64,000 nucleotides of DNA from Niallia sp. FSL W8-0635 (GTDB lineage Bacteria; Bacillota; Bacilli; Bacillales; Cytobacillaceae). The stretch spans positions 1,652,501 through 1,716,500 of the forward strand of contig NZ_JBBOYD010000001.1 in assembly GCF_038007965.1 (NCBI RefSeq), in the 5' to 3' direction. This document shows, piece by piece, positions 1-8,623 of the stretch. The notes beneath the pieces were generated by a model. The model searched no databases and was not told where the DNA came from. It saw nothing but the letters and a program-made list of their open reading frames with translations. The translations under genes were made by a program, and so were the position numbers. How positions within the stretch are numbered: the stretch's first letter is position 1; the number at the start of each line of letters is the position of its first letter.

Positions 1-814
1 CAGTAGTATTTTCGTGTGTTGCTCCTATTACAATACTGTTATTTTCTAAAGTTAATAAATACTGATCATGTGGAGGCATGACAACAGGCCAATCAGCGCA
101 TTGAACATCATTTAACAATACGTGCAAAATTTGTCCTTTCTGTGCCTTTACGTCAAAGGATAATTGTAATGGTTCGAGTAATTCATTCGCCCAAACCCCA
201 GCAGCAATGACTACTTCATCGGCATAAATAGTCGTGTTATCACTAAGTTTAACCCCTTTTATCGTATCTTTTTCTTTAATAAGTATACAAGATGATTGGA
301 TAAAGGTTGCTCCTAATTGCTTACTGGCCTCTATAAGGGCGTTTCGTAATGCCCATCCATTTACTCTTGCAGCTCCACTAATATGCAGAGCTCCATATCC
401 TGATGCTAATAAAGGGAATAATTCCTTTGCTTCTGAGGAAGTAAGAATATTTACATCGCCAATCTCTGGTGCTTCTAATTTCCGTTTTAATGTTCTTTCT
501 TTCATCGCCTCTAATTTTGCCTCATCGGAATGAAGGCTAAGTGCACCAACTTTTTTATAGCCTGTATTTAATTGATGATAGCTATTTAAATCTTGTACAA
601 GGGATGGATAGTATTTTGCACCTTCTCTAGCTAATAGATACCATTTCTTGTTTCTACGCTGTGAATTCCAAGGACAAATAATACCAGCGGCTGCTTTAGT
701 AGCTTGTCCTTGATCTTCTCTATCAATGATAATAACCTCTGCTCCTCGTTTTGCTAATTCGAATGTGATAGAGGCGCCCAGAATTCCTCCGCCAACTACT
801 ACAACTTTTTTCAT
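1..814 (-). CDS. FAD-dependent D-amino-acid oxidase family oxidoreductase (3' end cut off by window)
   Basis: Reading leftward from an ATG at 814, the protein opens with MKKVVVVGGGILGASI, a Rossmann dinucleotide-binding GxGxxG motif at residues 8-13 typical of FAD enzymes. It continues about 270 residues with DAO-family features: an RxGxxATxAAAGIICPW-like segment after the first beta-alpha-beta unit, and a late AGVWANEL segment that usually follows FAD contacts. A good ribosome site (AGAAGGAA) lies 8-10 bases before the ATG. The C-terminus is outside the window. Members of this family oxidise glycine, sarcosine or D-amino acids with release of hydrogen peroxide; the substrate cannot be told here. 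No ThiO-associated thiamine genes are visible, so glycine oxidase is only one possibility. Confidence 0.85.
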   Translation of the reverse strand, partial: MKKVVVVGGGILGASITFELAKRGAEVIIIDREDQGQATKAAAGIICPWNSQRRNKKWYLLAREGAKYYPSLVQDLNSYHQLNTGYKKVGALSLHSDEAKLEAMKERTLKRKLEAPEIGDVNILTSSEAKELFPLLASGYGALHISGAARVNGWALRNALIEASKQLGATFIQSSCILIKEKDTIKGVKLSDNTTIYADEVVIAAGVWANELLEPLQLSFDVKAQKGQILHVLLNDVQCADWPVVMPPHDQYLLTLENNSIVIGATHENTT

Positions 815-1119
815 GTATATATCAATTCCTTCTATTAGTATTAAATGCTGTTTTCTAAAAAGATTTTTGCTTTTCCAACAGGTAAGAAATGCTTGAGCAA
901 CCTGAATACATGTCCTCTTTATAATATAACATACTGTTTAAGAATAATTTTATGGGAAAAATGTTGAACTATGTCGAGAAAAAACGATAAAATACTTGTA
1001 TTAAGAACGATACATTATTTTAATATTATTTAAGTAATTCCATTTTTTAGAGGAATATATAGGAAAAAAGTTTGAAAAAAGTGTGAACAATCGATGAAAA
1101 ATGACATTTGAAACACAAC

Positions 1120-1163
1120 TGTAATATTCCTATTACTTAAATGACAAATTATGATGTTATACT
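1120..1163 (+). promoter_or_regulatory. Candidate WalR box and promoter of the CwlO-like gene
   Basis: TGTAAT at 1120-1125 and TATTAC at 1131-1136 are separated by 5 bases. This fits the WalR direct-repeat pattern (TGTWAH-N5-TGTWAH) with one mismatch. A -10-like TATACT lies at 1158-1163. cwlO-type endopeptidases are known WalKR targets in Bacillus. The -35 is weak and overlaps the box, so the promoter is inferred. Confidence 0.45.
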
Positions 1164-1352
1164 TCTATTTGTGGCGAAAGATGTTTTATATAAAGAACTT
1201 TCGTCGAAAACAGGGTTATTGTTTGATTTACAATGTAGAGAATACTATATTATAAGAGTCTCTCTACCAATTACATCATAAACATAAAGAAGATACATAG
1301 ATAAATAAATTAGAAGAATTCTACATTAGATAATGTGCAGGGGGAAATGGAA
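1164..1352 (+). promoter_or_regulatory. Long structured 5' leader of the CwlO-like gene
   Basis: About 180 bases separate the candidate promoter from the start codon. The leader contains an inverted repeat, CGAAAG at 1175-1180 with CTTTCG at 1198-1203, and a second AGAGA/TCTCT pair near 1240-1265. A long leader affecting mRNA stability is known for cwlO in B. subtilis; that this one does the same is inference. Confidence 0.4.
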
Positions 1353-2588
1353 ATGTTAAAAAAGAAACTAGTGGTACTAAATACGACGATACTACTTGGA
1401 TTAGGCACTAGCTTAGCCGTTCCAGGAATTAATGCTCATGCGAATCAACCAACTAGCGTTACGCAACAACAGGCATCTTTACAAAGCCAAATTTCTGATG
1501 CTCAAATAAAGATTGTAGAAACACAAGAAGAATTAAAAAAATTAGAAGCGCAAATTAATAGAGTAGATAAAGCAATTAAAGAAAATAAAAGCCTTATTGA
1601 TGAAACAAAGGCTAAAATGAAAGCTACCGAAAAAGAAATTACTTCTCTTGAGAAAAAAATAAAAGAATTAGAAGATAGAATAGAAAAGCGTAACAATGTT
1701 TTAAAAGAAAGAGCACGTACCTTCCAAGAAAATGGTGGAAGTGTTGATTATATTGAAGTATTATTCGGCGCTGCTAGCTTTAAGGAATTTGTTGACCGTG
1801 TAGGCGCGGTTGCTACTATTATGGAAGCTGATCAAGACTTAATTGAAAGCAATGAAAAAGATAAAAAAGACTTAGAAGCGAAGCAAAATGAAGTGAAAGA
1901 TAAATATAATGAGTTGAATGATACGAAGTTAGATCTTGAAGAAATGCAAAAGCAAAATGTAGATAAACAGAAGAAAAATGAGCAAGCAAAAAAAGATTTA
2001 AAAGCTAAAGAAGCTGAAAATAAAGAGCGCAAAGCAGAATTAGAACAAAAATACGGTTCTCTACAATCTGTAGAGCCACAAATTAAAAAAATGATTCAAC
2101 AAAAAGAGCAAGATAACTTAAATCAATTGGTTGCTTCTACCGTTGGAACTAGTAGCAGTGGAAATACTAGTAAAGCTAGTAAGAGTTCAAGTGTAAAGGC
2201 GAGCGGCGGTAAATCAAGTGCTATTACTGCAGGTTATAAATACATTGGAAATTCTACTTATAAATTTGGTGGCGGAAGAACAGCTTCTGATGTAGCAAAT
2301 GGACTGTTTGATTGTTCTGGATTTGTAAGTTGGGCTTATTCACAAGCAGGATACAGCATCCCTGCTAGTACAGATGCTTTGAAAAACTCTGGTACGCGCG
2401 TATCAACAAGTGATATGCAACCAGGAGATTTAGTATTCTTTAACACATATAAAACAGATGGACACGTTGGAATCTATGTAGGTGGAGGCAAGTTTATCGG
2501 TTCACAGAGTTCTACTGGTGTTGCGATTGCATCTATGGATAGCGGCTATTGGAAATCTGTATTTAACGGCAGAGTTGTTCGATTCTAA
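1353..2588 (+). CDS. cwlO: CwlO-like NlpC/P60 peptidoglycan DL-endopeptidase
   Basis: This is a secreted cell-wall hydrolase that cuts D-Glu-diaminopimelate bonds in stem peptides during cell elongation. Residues 1-30 form a signal peptide ending in INAHA. Residues about 35-260 are heptad-rich coiled coil (PcsB/CwlO N-terminal type, which in relatives contacts FtsEX). A Ser/Gly/Lys linker follows, then a C-terminal NlpC/P60 domain of about 120 residues with the catalytic Cys in FDCSGFVSW and His in GHVGIYVGGG. GTG 1335 and ATG 1347 are also in frame, but the GGGGG ribosome site at 1340-1344 is spaced for ATG 1353, which also begins a normal signal peptide. The gene is monocistronic, with a terminator behind it. 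Confidence 0.9.
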   Translation: MLKKKLVVLNTTILLGLGTSLAVPGINAHANQPTSVTQQQASLQSQISDAQIKIVETQEELKKLEAQINRVDKAIKENKSLIDETKAKMKATEKEITSLEKKIKELEDRIEKRNNVLKERARTFQENGGSVDYIEVLFGAASFKEFVDRVGAVATIMEADQDLIESNEKDKKDLEAKQNEVKDKYNELNDTKLDLEEMQKQNVDKQKKNEQAKKDLKAKEAENKERKAELEQKYGSLQSVEPQIKKMIQQKEQDNLNQLVASTVGTSSSGNTSKASKSSSVKASGGKSSAITAGYKYIGNSTYKFGGGRTASDVANGLFDCSGFVSWAYSQAGYSIPASTDALKNSGTRVSTSDMQPGDLVFFNTYKTDGHVGIYVGGGKFIGSQSSTGVAIASMDSGYWKSVFNGRVVRF

Positions 2589-2610
2589 TATAGTATAGTA
2601 TTTTTTAAGG

Positions 2611-2650
2611 AAAGCATTACTAGATGAATTTGCGCTAGTAATGCTTTTGT
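2611..2650 (+). terminator. Terminator of the CwlO-like gene
   Basis: A 13-base stem (AAAGCATTACTAG at 2611-2623 with CTAGTAATGCTTT at 2635-2647) is followed by TTTTGTTT. Confidence 0.85.
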
Positions 2651-2910
2651 TTATTTCTTTTATACCCTACTATTTAAAATATATGCAGATTTTATCGATA
2701 TATGTGTTGTTTTTAGAAACTAATCGTTACTATTTACAAAAAGATAGTTGTTATTTAAAGGGATAGTATCAATTTTTAGACTGCTCCTATTATAGCCACA
2801 AGATTTATGAAAAGAGTGTTACTGTTTGTGAAAGTAGTATGTTTATCTTTCATCGAAATGGACTATATTAATGAAGAAAAACAGGATTCATTTAAAAAAA
2901 GGGAAAATTC

Positions 2911-2963
2911 TTGACCAATTAACTAATTTATTATAGAATTTTTAATCGTAATCGTTTGGATTT
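2911..2963 (+). promoter_or_regulatory. Promoter 1 with Zur-type operator
   Basis: TTGACC (2911-2916), a 17-base spacer and TAGAAT (2934-2939) form a sigma-A promoter. Directly downstream, 2943-2963 resembles the Bacillus Zur box (7-1-7 core TCGTAAT-N-ATTACGA). The left half-site is perfect and the right half (GTTTGGA) matches 4 of 7. Binding here would cover the start site. Confidence 0.6.
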
Positions 2964-2966
2964 ATA

Positions 2967-2995
2967 TTGACACCTTAATAGGAAAAGTCTATTAT
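2967..2995 (+). promoter_or_regulatory. Promoter 2, sigma-A type
   Basis: TTGACA (2967-2972), a 17-base spacer and TATTAT (2990-2995) make a near-consensus promoter just downstream of the first Zur-type box. An imperfect inverted repeat (GACACCTTAATAG with CTATTATTAAGTGTC) spans it. It reads toward znuCB. Confidence 0.6.
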
Positions 2996-3097
2996 TAAGT
3001 GTCATGTATAATAGAAATAAAAAGAAAAAGTTCGAGATTTAAACCTATCATGATTTTCTCCTAAACAACTAATATAATGTTATAAAATTCAAACTAT

Positions 3098-3118
3098 AAA
3101 TCGTAATGAATACGAAAT
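3098..3118 (+). promoter_or_regulatory. Second Zur box upstream of znuCB
   Basis: The site has a TCGTAAT left half, one central base and AATACGA on the right. That is 13 of 14 matches to the 7-1-7 Zur core. A TATAAT sits at 3073-3078, about 20 bases upstream. Zur represses zinc uptake when zinc is sufficient, which fits the genes downstream. Confidence 0.7.
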
Positions 3119-3124
3119 GGTTAG

Positions 3125-3212
3125 ACATTGCTCCCTTAGCCCCCTTTCCCTAATTGGGATTAGGATAGCAAGCGTGCAAGAAGAGTATATACCTGAGGGG
3201 AATGGCAAAAAT
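3125..3212 (+). ncRNA. Candidate structured leader RNA between Zur box and znuC
   Basis: A long-range helix pairs TTGC+TCCCTTAG (about 3127-3138) with CTGAGGGG...GCAA (about 3193-3210): 8 continuous pairs including two G-U, a small bulge, then 4 more. It encloses a perfect hairpin CCTAAT-TGGG-ATTAGG (3149-3164). No ORF fits this stretch. I do not recognise a known riboswitch class. A decayed gene remains an alternative. Confidence 0.3.
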
Positions 3213-3411
3213 TATTAACGTTCAGGTTAGATGAATAATGTTGTGATGGAAATAGAGGAGCTTGGTATTCAAGGGTATGAGAGATAGCAATACTTTTGGG
3301 TATGTTTTGTCTACGTGACAGATGGTTGTATTAATTAGAATAATCGACTTTTTTTGTATAAGTGTTATCGTACACAATAGACAAAAGAACAATGGAAAGG
3401 AGTTATTAACT

Positions 3412-4128
3412 ATGAAACTAGCGACAGTATCAAATATTACATTTGGGTATGAACATGTTCCTTCTCTTGAAGATGTTACCTTTGAATTAGAAAGTGGAGA
3501 GTTTGTTGGGATTACAGGTCCGAATGGAGCAAGTAAATCTACTTTGTTAAAGCTATTGTTAGGATTGCTAAAACCATGGTCAGGTAGTGTGAAAATTAGC
3601 AAGCTTAATGCTAATGGCAAAAAATTAACTGTGGGCTATGTTCCCCAGCAAATATCCTCTTTTAATGTTGGCTTCCCAAGTACTGTAATCGAGCTTGTTC
3701 GATCCGGTAGATATCAGCGTAAGAAATTTTACGAGAGACTAAAGCAAGTAGACCATGAGGCAGTAAAAAAGTCATTAGAGATGGTTGGAATGTGGGAATA
3801 TCGTAATAAGAAAATTGGGGAATTATCTGGTGGACAAAAACAAAAAATTGTTATTGCTCGGATATTAGCTTCAGAACCAGATCTACTTGTTTTGGATGAA
3901 CCAACAACAGGGATGGATGCGGACAGTAGAAAAGGATTTTATGAATTTATGAAGCATCAGGTGAATGAACATAATAGAACGGTTGTTATGGTAACACATG
4001 ATCAAGATGAAGTAGAAGGTTATTTAGATAAGATTATTCATATAGAGAAAGGAGAAAAAGGCGGATGGAGATGTTTGAGCTTGAATTCATGCAAAGAGCA
4101 TTTTGGGCAGGTGGGCTCATTGCAATAA
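3412..4128 (+). CDS. znuC: Zinc ABC transporter ATPase (ZnuC/AdcC)
   Basis: This 238-residue cytoplasmic ATPase energises zinc import with the ZnuB permease. It shows a Walker A (GPNGASKST), a Q-loop (VPQQISSF), the signature LSGGQKQK, a Walker B (LLVLDEP) and a switch His (VTHDQ). Walker A has Ser where most ABC proteins have Gly (GASKST rather than GAGKST); from memory the Bacillus AdcC/ZnuC group shares this. The start at 3412 follows AAAGGAG; an in-frame extension to 3322 lacks a ribosome site. Its 3' end overlaps znuB by 64 bases, implying coupled translation. No znuA-like binding-protein gene is adjacent, so the lipoprotein partner must be encoded elsewhere. Confidence 0.88.
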   Translation: MKLATVSNITFGYEHVPSLEDVTFELESGEFVGITGPNGASKSTLLKLLLGLLKPWSGSVKISKLNANGKKLTVGYVPQQISSFNVGFPSTVIELVRSGRYQRKKFYERLKQVDHEAVKKSLEMVGMWEYRNKKIGELSGGQKQKIVIARILASEPDLLVLDEPTTGMDADSRKGFYEFMKHQVNEHNRTVVMVTHDQDEVEGYLDKIIHIEKGEKGGWRCLSLNSCKEHFGQVGSLQ

Positions 4129-4913
4129 TCGCACCAATCATCGGGATTTATTTAGTCCTTAGAAGACAGGCGTTAATGGCAGATACGTTGTCACATATCT
4201 CATTAGCTGGTGTTGCGATTGGTTTTTTCTTTCAAACAAATGTGACACTTTCTAGTCTTCTTGTGGTAGTAGCTGGGGCGATTGGAATTGAATATATGCG
4301 CCGGGCATATCACACTTATTCAGAAGTATCGATTGCCATCCTTATGGCTGCTGGATTATCCTTCGCTTTGTTTCTCATGAGTTTATCAAGTGGTGGAATG
4401 ACAACAAGTATGGATCAATATTTATTTGGGAGTATTATTACAATAAGTAAACAGCAAGTAAATATATTAGCAATTGTAACTGGAATTATTCTTCTATTTT
4501 TTGTTTTCTTTACTAGACAGATGTATATCATGACCTTTGATCAAGATACAGCCACAACGAGTGGTATTAATACAAGTATGCTATCTATTGCTTTTAGCAT
4601 ATTAACAGGTATTGCCATTTCAGTGATTATACCAACTATTGGTGTATTATTAGTTTCTGCATTGTTGGTGTTACCTTCTGCTTTTTCCATTAAATTAGTA
4701 AAGGGCTTTAAATGGGTGTTTCTCGTTGCTATTTTAGTAGCTGCGGTTAGTATTTTTACTGGATTATTCTCATCTTATCATTTAGGAACCCCTCCTGGAG
4801 CAACCATTACTTTATTATTAGTGATTATCCTGCTAGTAGGTTTCTTAAGTCAAAAGATATATATGATGCTTCGACGTGCATCTAGTCAGAAAAGTTATAA
4901 AAAAGTTAGTTGA
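4065..4913 (+). CDS. znuB: Zinc ABC transporter permease (ZnuB/AdcB)
   Basis: This is an ABC-3 family integral membrane protein of 282 residues with about 8 hydrophobic helices, the channel subunit for zinc uptake. It carries the family's early [18 protein letters not shown] segment (residues about 33-50), which contacts the ATPase, and a conserved late segment [13 protein letters not shown]. The start overlaps the end of znuC; ATG 4065 or 4071 can both be served by the AAAGGAG inside znuC. The pair is presumably co-transcribed from the Zur-box promoters upstream. Specificity for zinc over manganese rests on those Zur sites and similarity to Bacillus AdcB. Confidence 0.87.
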   Translation: MEMFELEFMQRAFWAGGLIAIIAPIIGIYLVLRRQALMADTLSHISLAGVAIGFFFQTNVTLSSLLVVVAGAIGIEYMRRAYHTYSEVSIAILMAAGLSFALFLMSLSSGGMTTSMDQYLFGSIITISKQQVNILAIVTGIILLFFVFFTRQMYIMTFDQDTATTSGINTSMLSIAFSILTGIAISVIIPTIGVLLVSALLVLPSAFSIKLVKGFKWVFLVAILVAAVSIFTGLFSSYHLGTPPGATITLLLVIILLVGFLSQKIYMMLRRASSQKSYKKVS

Positions 4914-4947
4914 AAAAAGGGGAGCCTCTTATAGCTCCTCTTTTTTG
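4914..4947. terminator. Bidirectional terminator between znuB and the dehydrogenase
   Basis: AAAAAAGGGGAGC and GCTCCTCTTTTTT flank an 8-base loop. A-run and T-run on both sides let it serve the convergent genes. Confidence 0.85.
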
Positions 4948-4951
4948 TGCA

Positions 4952-5914
4952 TTAGTACCCTTTGTGGTAGTCAACTAAATTAATTGGTAGCGGCTCTTCC
5001 TTTAAATAGTGATTGGCATTTGGCAGGAAGATATCCTCTATTACTCGACTGCTGTAATGCTCAGTAGAACCAGAGGTATGAGGAGTTATAATAACATTTT
5101 CTAAAGCCCATAATGGACTTGATTGCTGCAAAGGTTCTTTTTCAAATACGTCTAATCCAGCACCTAAGATTTCTCCACTTGTTAGGGCTTCAATTAAGTC
5201 ATCTTCCTTGACGATTTCTCCACGACCGATATTAATAAAAAATGCTGACTTTTTCATTTGTTGAAATTGTTCTTTTTGAAATAGTTGATATGTTTCATCG
5301 GTTAATGGAAGAGTAACGACGACATAATCACAGATAGGAAGTACTTCATTTAATTGGCTGGAAGTGTATAATTCATCAACATAATCAGTCGGTTTCTGTG
5401 AATTTCGTACACCGATTACATGCATATCAAGGGCTTTGGCAATTTTAGCAGTTTCCAGTCCAATTGCCCCTACTCCGATAATGCCAATGGTCTTCTTGTG
5501 AGCTTCTAATTTTATATCTGTACCGTCCCATTTTTTTGTTAGCTGATTTCGAACATATGTATGAATATTTCTCGTTAATCCTAGCAAGAGAGCAAAAATT
5601 GTTTCGGAAATAGGATAGCTATGTACACCATTTGCGCTTGTAATATAAATATTTTTTGTACCTAATTGGTCTAATGGGAGTGAATTTACACCAGCACTCC
5701 ATGTTTGAATCCATTTTAGTTTGTCATTTTGGATAATGGTTTCCATATCAAAACTGCTTTTCCAACCAACGATAATTTCAGAATCAATCAAATGCTCTTG
5801 CCAATCATCCTGTTTTAATGCATGAATAATTTGCCATGCAGAGAATTGAGACTTAACTTTTTCCAAAAGAGAAGGGTGGAGGGGGTGGGTAATTAATATT
5901 TTTCTGCTATTCAT
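4952..5914 (-). CDS. D-2-hydroxyacid dehydrogenase
   Basis: This is an NAD(P)-dependent oxidoreductase of 320 residues that interconverts 2-oxoacids and D-2-hydroxyacids. It has the family layout: a split catalytic domain, the nucleotide-binding GIIGVGAIG motif near residue 145, the catalytic Arg in NIGRGEIV, Glu in the GLDVFEKEPL segment, and His in TPHTSGST. ATG 5914 follows AAGGAG with about 11 bases between; the longer GTG reading at 5926 lies inside that ribosome site. It is a single gene, convergent with znuCB. The substrate is unknown; glyoxylate/hydroxypyruvate reductase-like activity is common in this group. Confidence 0.85.
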   Translation of the reverse strand: MNSRKILITHPLHPSLLEKVKSQFSAWQIIHALKQDDWQEHLIDSEIIVGWKSSFDMETIIQNDKLKWIQTWSAGVNSLPLDQLGTKNIYITSANGVHSYPISETIFALLLGLTRNIHTYVRNQLTKKWDGTDIKLEAHKKTIGIIGVGAIGLETAKIAKALDMHVIGVRNSQKPTDYVDELYTSSQLNEVLPICDYVVVTLPLTDETYQLFQKEQFQQMKKSAFFINIGRGEIVKEDDLIEALTSGEILGAGLDVFEKEPLQQSSPLWALENVIITPHTSGSTEHYSSRVIEDIFLPNANHYLKEEPLPINLVDYHKGY

Positions 5915-5998
5915 ATAGAGGAACACTCCTTTATCTTTATCACTTATAATTTCTATTGTATCAAATTACGCAACAATTGGAACTATTTTGATTATTAT

Positions 5999-6038
5999 TT
6001 AAATAAATAAACACACATCAAGCAAAGTTAATGTGTGC
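5999..6038 (-). terminator. Terminator of the phn operon
   Basis: On the minus strand, CACACAT (6031-6037) pairs with ATGTGTG (6012-6018) and is followed by TTTATTTATTT. Confidence 0.7.
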
Positions 6039-6093
6039 ACTGTATGTCTTTTCTTTTAATATTTTTTTAACAGTATATAGAAAAGAGCAACAT

Positions 6094-6897
6094 TTAAGTA
6101 ATCCTTCTTCTTACAAAACCACTTATTACATCAATTACTGTTACCATCACAATAATTCCAAGTAAAATTATTCCAACACGGTCCCAATCTCTCGTACTCA
6201 GTGCAAATATAAGTGGTGTTCCTATTCCTCCTGCGCCGATTACACCCAAGATAGCAGCAGAACGAATATTAATTTCAAATCGATAAAGGGTATAGGATAA
6301 AAATCCAGGTAAAACTTGTGGTATAACGGCAAACCATAAGACTTGTAGTCTATTCCCGCCTGCTGCTAATAAACCTTCTGTTGGTCCCAAATCTAGATTT
6401 TCAATTTCTTCAGAGAATAATTTTCCTAACATCCCTATTGAATGCAGTCCTAATGCTAGTATTCCAGCAAATGATCCAGGTCCAACTGCTTTAATAAACA
6501 AAATAGCCATGATAATTTCAGGGAAGGTGCGAATGAAGCTTAGTACAAATTTCCCCGTACTAGCGATTGTTTTTCCTTTGCTCATATTATTAGCAGCCCA
6601 GAATGCGAATGGAATACAAAGAAGTGCAGATATAAATGTACCTAATATGGCAATAGCTAAAGTATCAAGCAAACCCCGTAACAAATCTTCTCCTTCTGGC
6701 AAATATACATATTCCCAATCTGGATGAAAAATACCTGAAAAGATAGCTTTAGAAATTTGAGCAGCACTGTCTTTAATGGATGTTATTGGAAAACCAGAGA
6801 AAGCCCAAATATATATAAGTACAAGTAAGAGTAGTAGAATGCTATTTCTAAAATATTTCTTTTTTGGCTTTGTTATTTTTTTTATTGTTTGACTCAT
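6094..6897 (-). CDS. phnE: Phosphonate-type ABC permease, second subunit (PhnE)
   Basis: This integral membrane subunit of 267 residues shows 5-6 helices and the binding-protein-dependent permease EAA loop (EGLLAAGGNRLQVLWFAVIPQV, about residues 173-195), which docks with PhnC. It resembles the preceding phnE (matching SAAILGVIGAGGIG near the C-terminus), so the pair probably forms a heterodimeric channel. The start codon overlaps the preceding stop (ATGA), and GGGAGAAA precedes it. No C-P lyase genes are nearby, so the imported compound could be a phosphonate, phosphite or a phosphate ester. Confidence 0.88.
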   Translation of the reverse strand: MSQTIKKITKPKKKYFRNSILLLLLVLIYIWAFSGFPITSIKDSAAQISKAIFSGIFHPDWEYVYLPEGEDLLRGLLDTLAIAILGTFISALLCIPFAFWAANNMSKGKTIASTGKFVLSFIRTFPEIIMAILFIKAVGPGSFAGILALGLHSIGMLGKLFSEEIENLDLGPTEGLLAAGGNRLQVLWFAVIPQVLPGFLSYTLYRFEINIRSAAILGVIGAGGIGTPLIFALSTRDWDRVGIILLGIIVMVTVIDVISGFVRRRIT

Positions 6898-7697
6898 AAC
6901 AGTTTCTCCCGTAATTTGGTACTACAATAATCGATAAATAAAACAACTATTAAAGTAAGAATTATAATAGAAGAAGCTCGATCATATTGTAAAAAATTAA
7001 GTGTACGATCATAATATTCACCAATTCCACCGGCACCAACTAATCCTAAAATTGCTGCAGCACGTATGTTTACCTCAAATGTATATAACACATAGGAAGT
7101 AAAAGAAGCAGTAACTTGGGGAACGACACCAAAGAAAATCCATTGAATTTTGTTGGCACCTGCAGCAGTCATTCCTTCTATTGGTCCAGAATCAATCGAT
7201 TCAATCGATTCATACAAAAGCTTTGCGATTAAACCAATTGAAAAAATAGTAAGTGCAATAATCCCTGGTAACGATCCAATCCCAAATATAGCAACAAAGA
7301 TGGAAGCAAGTAATAGGTCTGGAATGGTTCTAATCAAATTTAATATCATTCGAAATGGATAAAAAATATACGCAGACTGTACAATATTGCTGGCACAAAA
7401 AATGGCAAGAGGAATCGCTATAATAGCACCAAAGGTAGTGCCGATAATGGCCATTCGTATTGTTTCTAACAATGGCTCGATAATTTTTTGGAAATATTGC
7501 CAATCAGGTGGAATCATTTGTACGAGAACATCGAAAATATTGGGAAAGCCTTGAATCAATTCGGTAAGACTTGCATCTGTCTTATAAGCGCTCCACCATA
7601 ATAAAACAACGATAAGTAATATTGTAAAAATTGATTTTGTTTTCGCTGGTGGAGTGGGCCTATTTATTACGGGTTGTTTGTTGTCTTTTTCATTCAT
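6894..7697 (-). CDS. phnE: Phosphonate-type ABC permease, first subunit (PhnE)
   Basis: This 267-residue membrane permease is the partner of the downstream phnE. The EAA loop reads [18 protein letters not shown]. The C-terminal part has [19 protein letters not shown], characteristic of PhnE-type permeases. The N-terminal 15-20 residues are cytoplasmic and Pro/Lys rich. ATG 7697 overlaps the phnC stop by 4 bases, with AGGTGAG as ribosome site. The gene order phnD-phnC-phnE-phnE with 4-base overlaps shows a coupled operon. Confidence 0.88.
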   Translation of the reverse strand: MNEKDNKQPVINRPTPPAKTKSIFTILLIVVLLWWSAYKTDASLTELIQGFPNIFDVLVQMIPPDWQYFQKIIEPLLETIRMAIIGTTFGAIIAIPLAIFCASNIVQSAYIFYPFRMILNLIRTIPDLLLASIFVAIFGIGSLPGIIALTIFSIGLIAKLLYESIESIDSGPIEGMTAAGANKIQWIFFGVVPQVTASFTSYVLYTFEVNIRAAAILGLVGAGGIGEYYDRTLNFLQYDRASSIIILTLIVVLFIDYCSTKLREKLL

Positions 7698-8464
7698 ATA
7701 GACTCACCTAGTAATTCATCTTTTTTAATTTCACGTCCGTATATTTGTTTGAACACCTCATCGGTTGCCTCTTCAACTGGGCCATCAAATACTACCTCTC
7801 CTGCTCGAAGCCCGATAATACGTGTTGCATATTGACGAGCGAGGTCAATGAAGTGTAAATTCACGATGGTTGTAATTCCATCTTCTTCATTAATTCGTTT
7901 CAAATCATCCATTACTTGTTTGGTAGTTAATGGATCAAGAGAGGCTACAGGCTCGTCCGCTAAGATAATATCAGCTTCTTGTGCTAATGCGCGTGCAATC
8001 GATACACGTTGCTGCTGTCCACCAGAGAGTTCATCTGCACGGGAATATGCTTTTTCTAATATATTGACTCGGTCTAATGCAAGAAGACATAGATCTATAT
8101 CTTGTTTCGGAAAAAGGCCCAAAATGGTTCTTAAAGTACCGTGATAACCAACTCGTCCGGATAGAACGTTGCGGAGAACGGATGAACGTTTAATAAGATT
8201 AAAGTTTTGGAAAATCATACCGATATTTCTACGAATACCTCTTAATTCGGAACCTTTTGCTGAGGTAATAGACTTTTGGTTAATAAGAATATCTCCTTCG
8301 CTTATTTCATGAAGACGGTTGATTGATCGTAGAAAAGTAGATTTTCCTGCACCAGAAAGCCCAACAATGACAACAAATTCTCCTTTGTTAATTGTAATAT
8401 TAATGTTATTCAATCCCTTTGTACCATTTGGATAAATTTTTGTTACCTTTTTAAACTGTATCAA
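7694..8464 (-). CDS. phnC: Phosphonate-type ABC transporter ATPase (PhnC)
   Basis: This 256-residue ATPase carries Walker A (GLSGAGKST), Q-loop (IFQNFNLI), signature [15 protein letters not shown], Walker B (IILADEP) and the switch His (NLHFIDLA), as in PhnC proteins. It has a TTG start (8464-8462) with only a weak GTTGGT upstream. Translation may therefore be limiting relative to phnD. It lies behind a strong terminator that follows phnD, so expression of the membrane parts likely depends on readthrough. Confidence 0.88.
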   Translation of the reverse strand: MIQFKKVTKIYPNGTKGLNNINITINKGEFVVIVGLSGAGKSTFLRSINRLHEISEGDILINQKSITSAKGSELRGIRRNIGMIFQNFNLIKRSSVLRNVLSGRVGYHGTLRTILGLFPKQDIDLCLLALDRVNILEKAYSRADELSGGQQQRVSIARALAQEADIILADEPVASLDPLTTKQVMDDLKRINEEDGITTIVNLHFIDLARQYATRIIGLRAGEVVFDGPVEEATDEVFKQIYGREIKKDELLGESI

Positions 8465-8544
8465 TTTTTTACCAACTTTCTAATAAATATTGAAAGAGAA
8501 AGCAGTTTGTATATACATCCATGCTTCTTTTTCCTAGTAAAGGT

Positions 8545-8567
8545 CGGATTAATGTTACTTTAATCCG
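8545..8567. repeat. Second hairpin in the phnD-phnC gap
   Basis: CGGATTAA (8545-8552) and TTAATCCG (8560-8567) flank a 7-base loop. It has no T-run, so it may stabilise an mRNA end rather than terminate. Confidence 0.55.
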
Positions 8568-8577
8568 GCACTTACGA

Positions 8578-8613
8578 GAAAAAAGTCCAACCATTTAGAA
8601 TTTAAATGGTTGG
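8578..8613 (-). terminator. Terminator/attenuator between phnD and phnC
   Basis: A perfect 11-base stem (minus strand CCAACCATTTA, 5-base loop, TAAATGGTTGG) is followed by ACTTTTTT directly after the phnD stop. An internal terminator behind a binding-protein gene usually sets a high ratio of binding protein to membrane subunits. Confidence 0.85.
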
Positions 8614-8623
8614 CACTGCTTCT

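Noticed and set aside
3222..3620. 132-residue minus-strand ORF opposite the start of znuC
   Set aside because: It lies antisense to the well-supported znuC, has no recognisable domain and no ribosome site.
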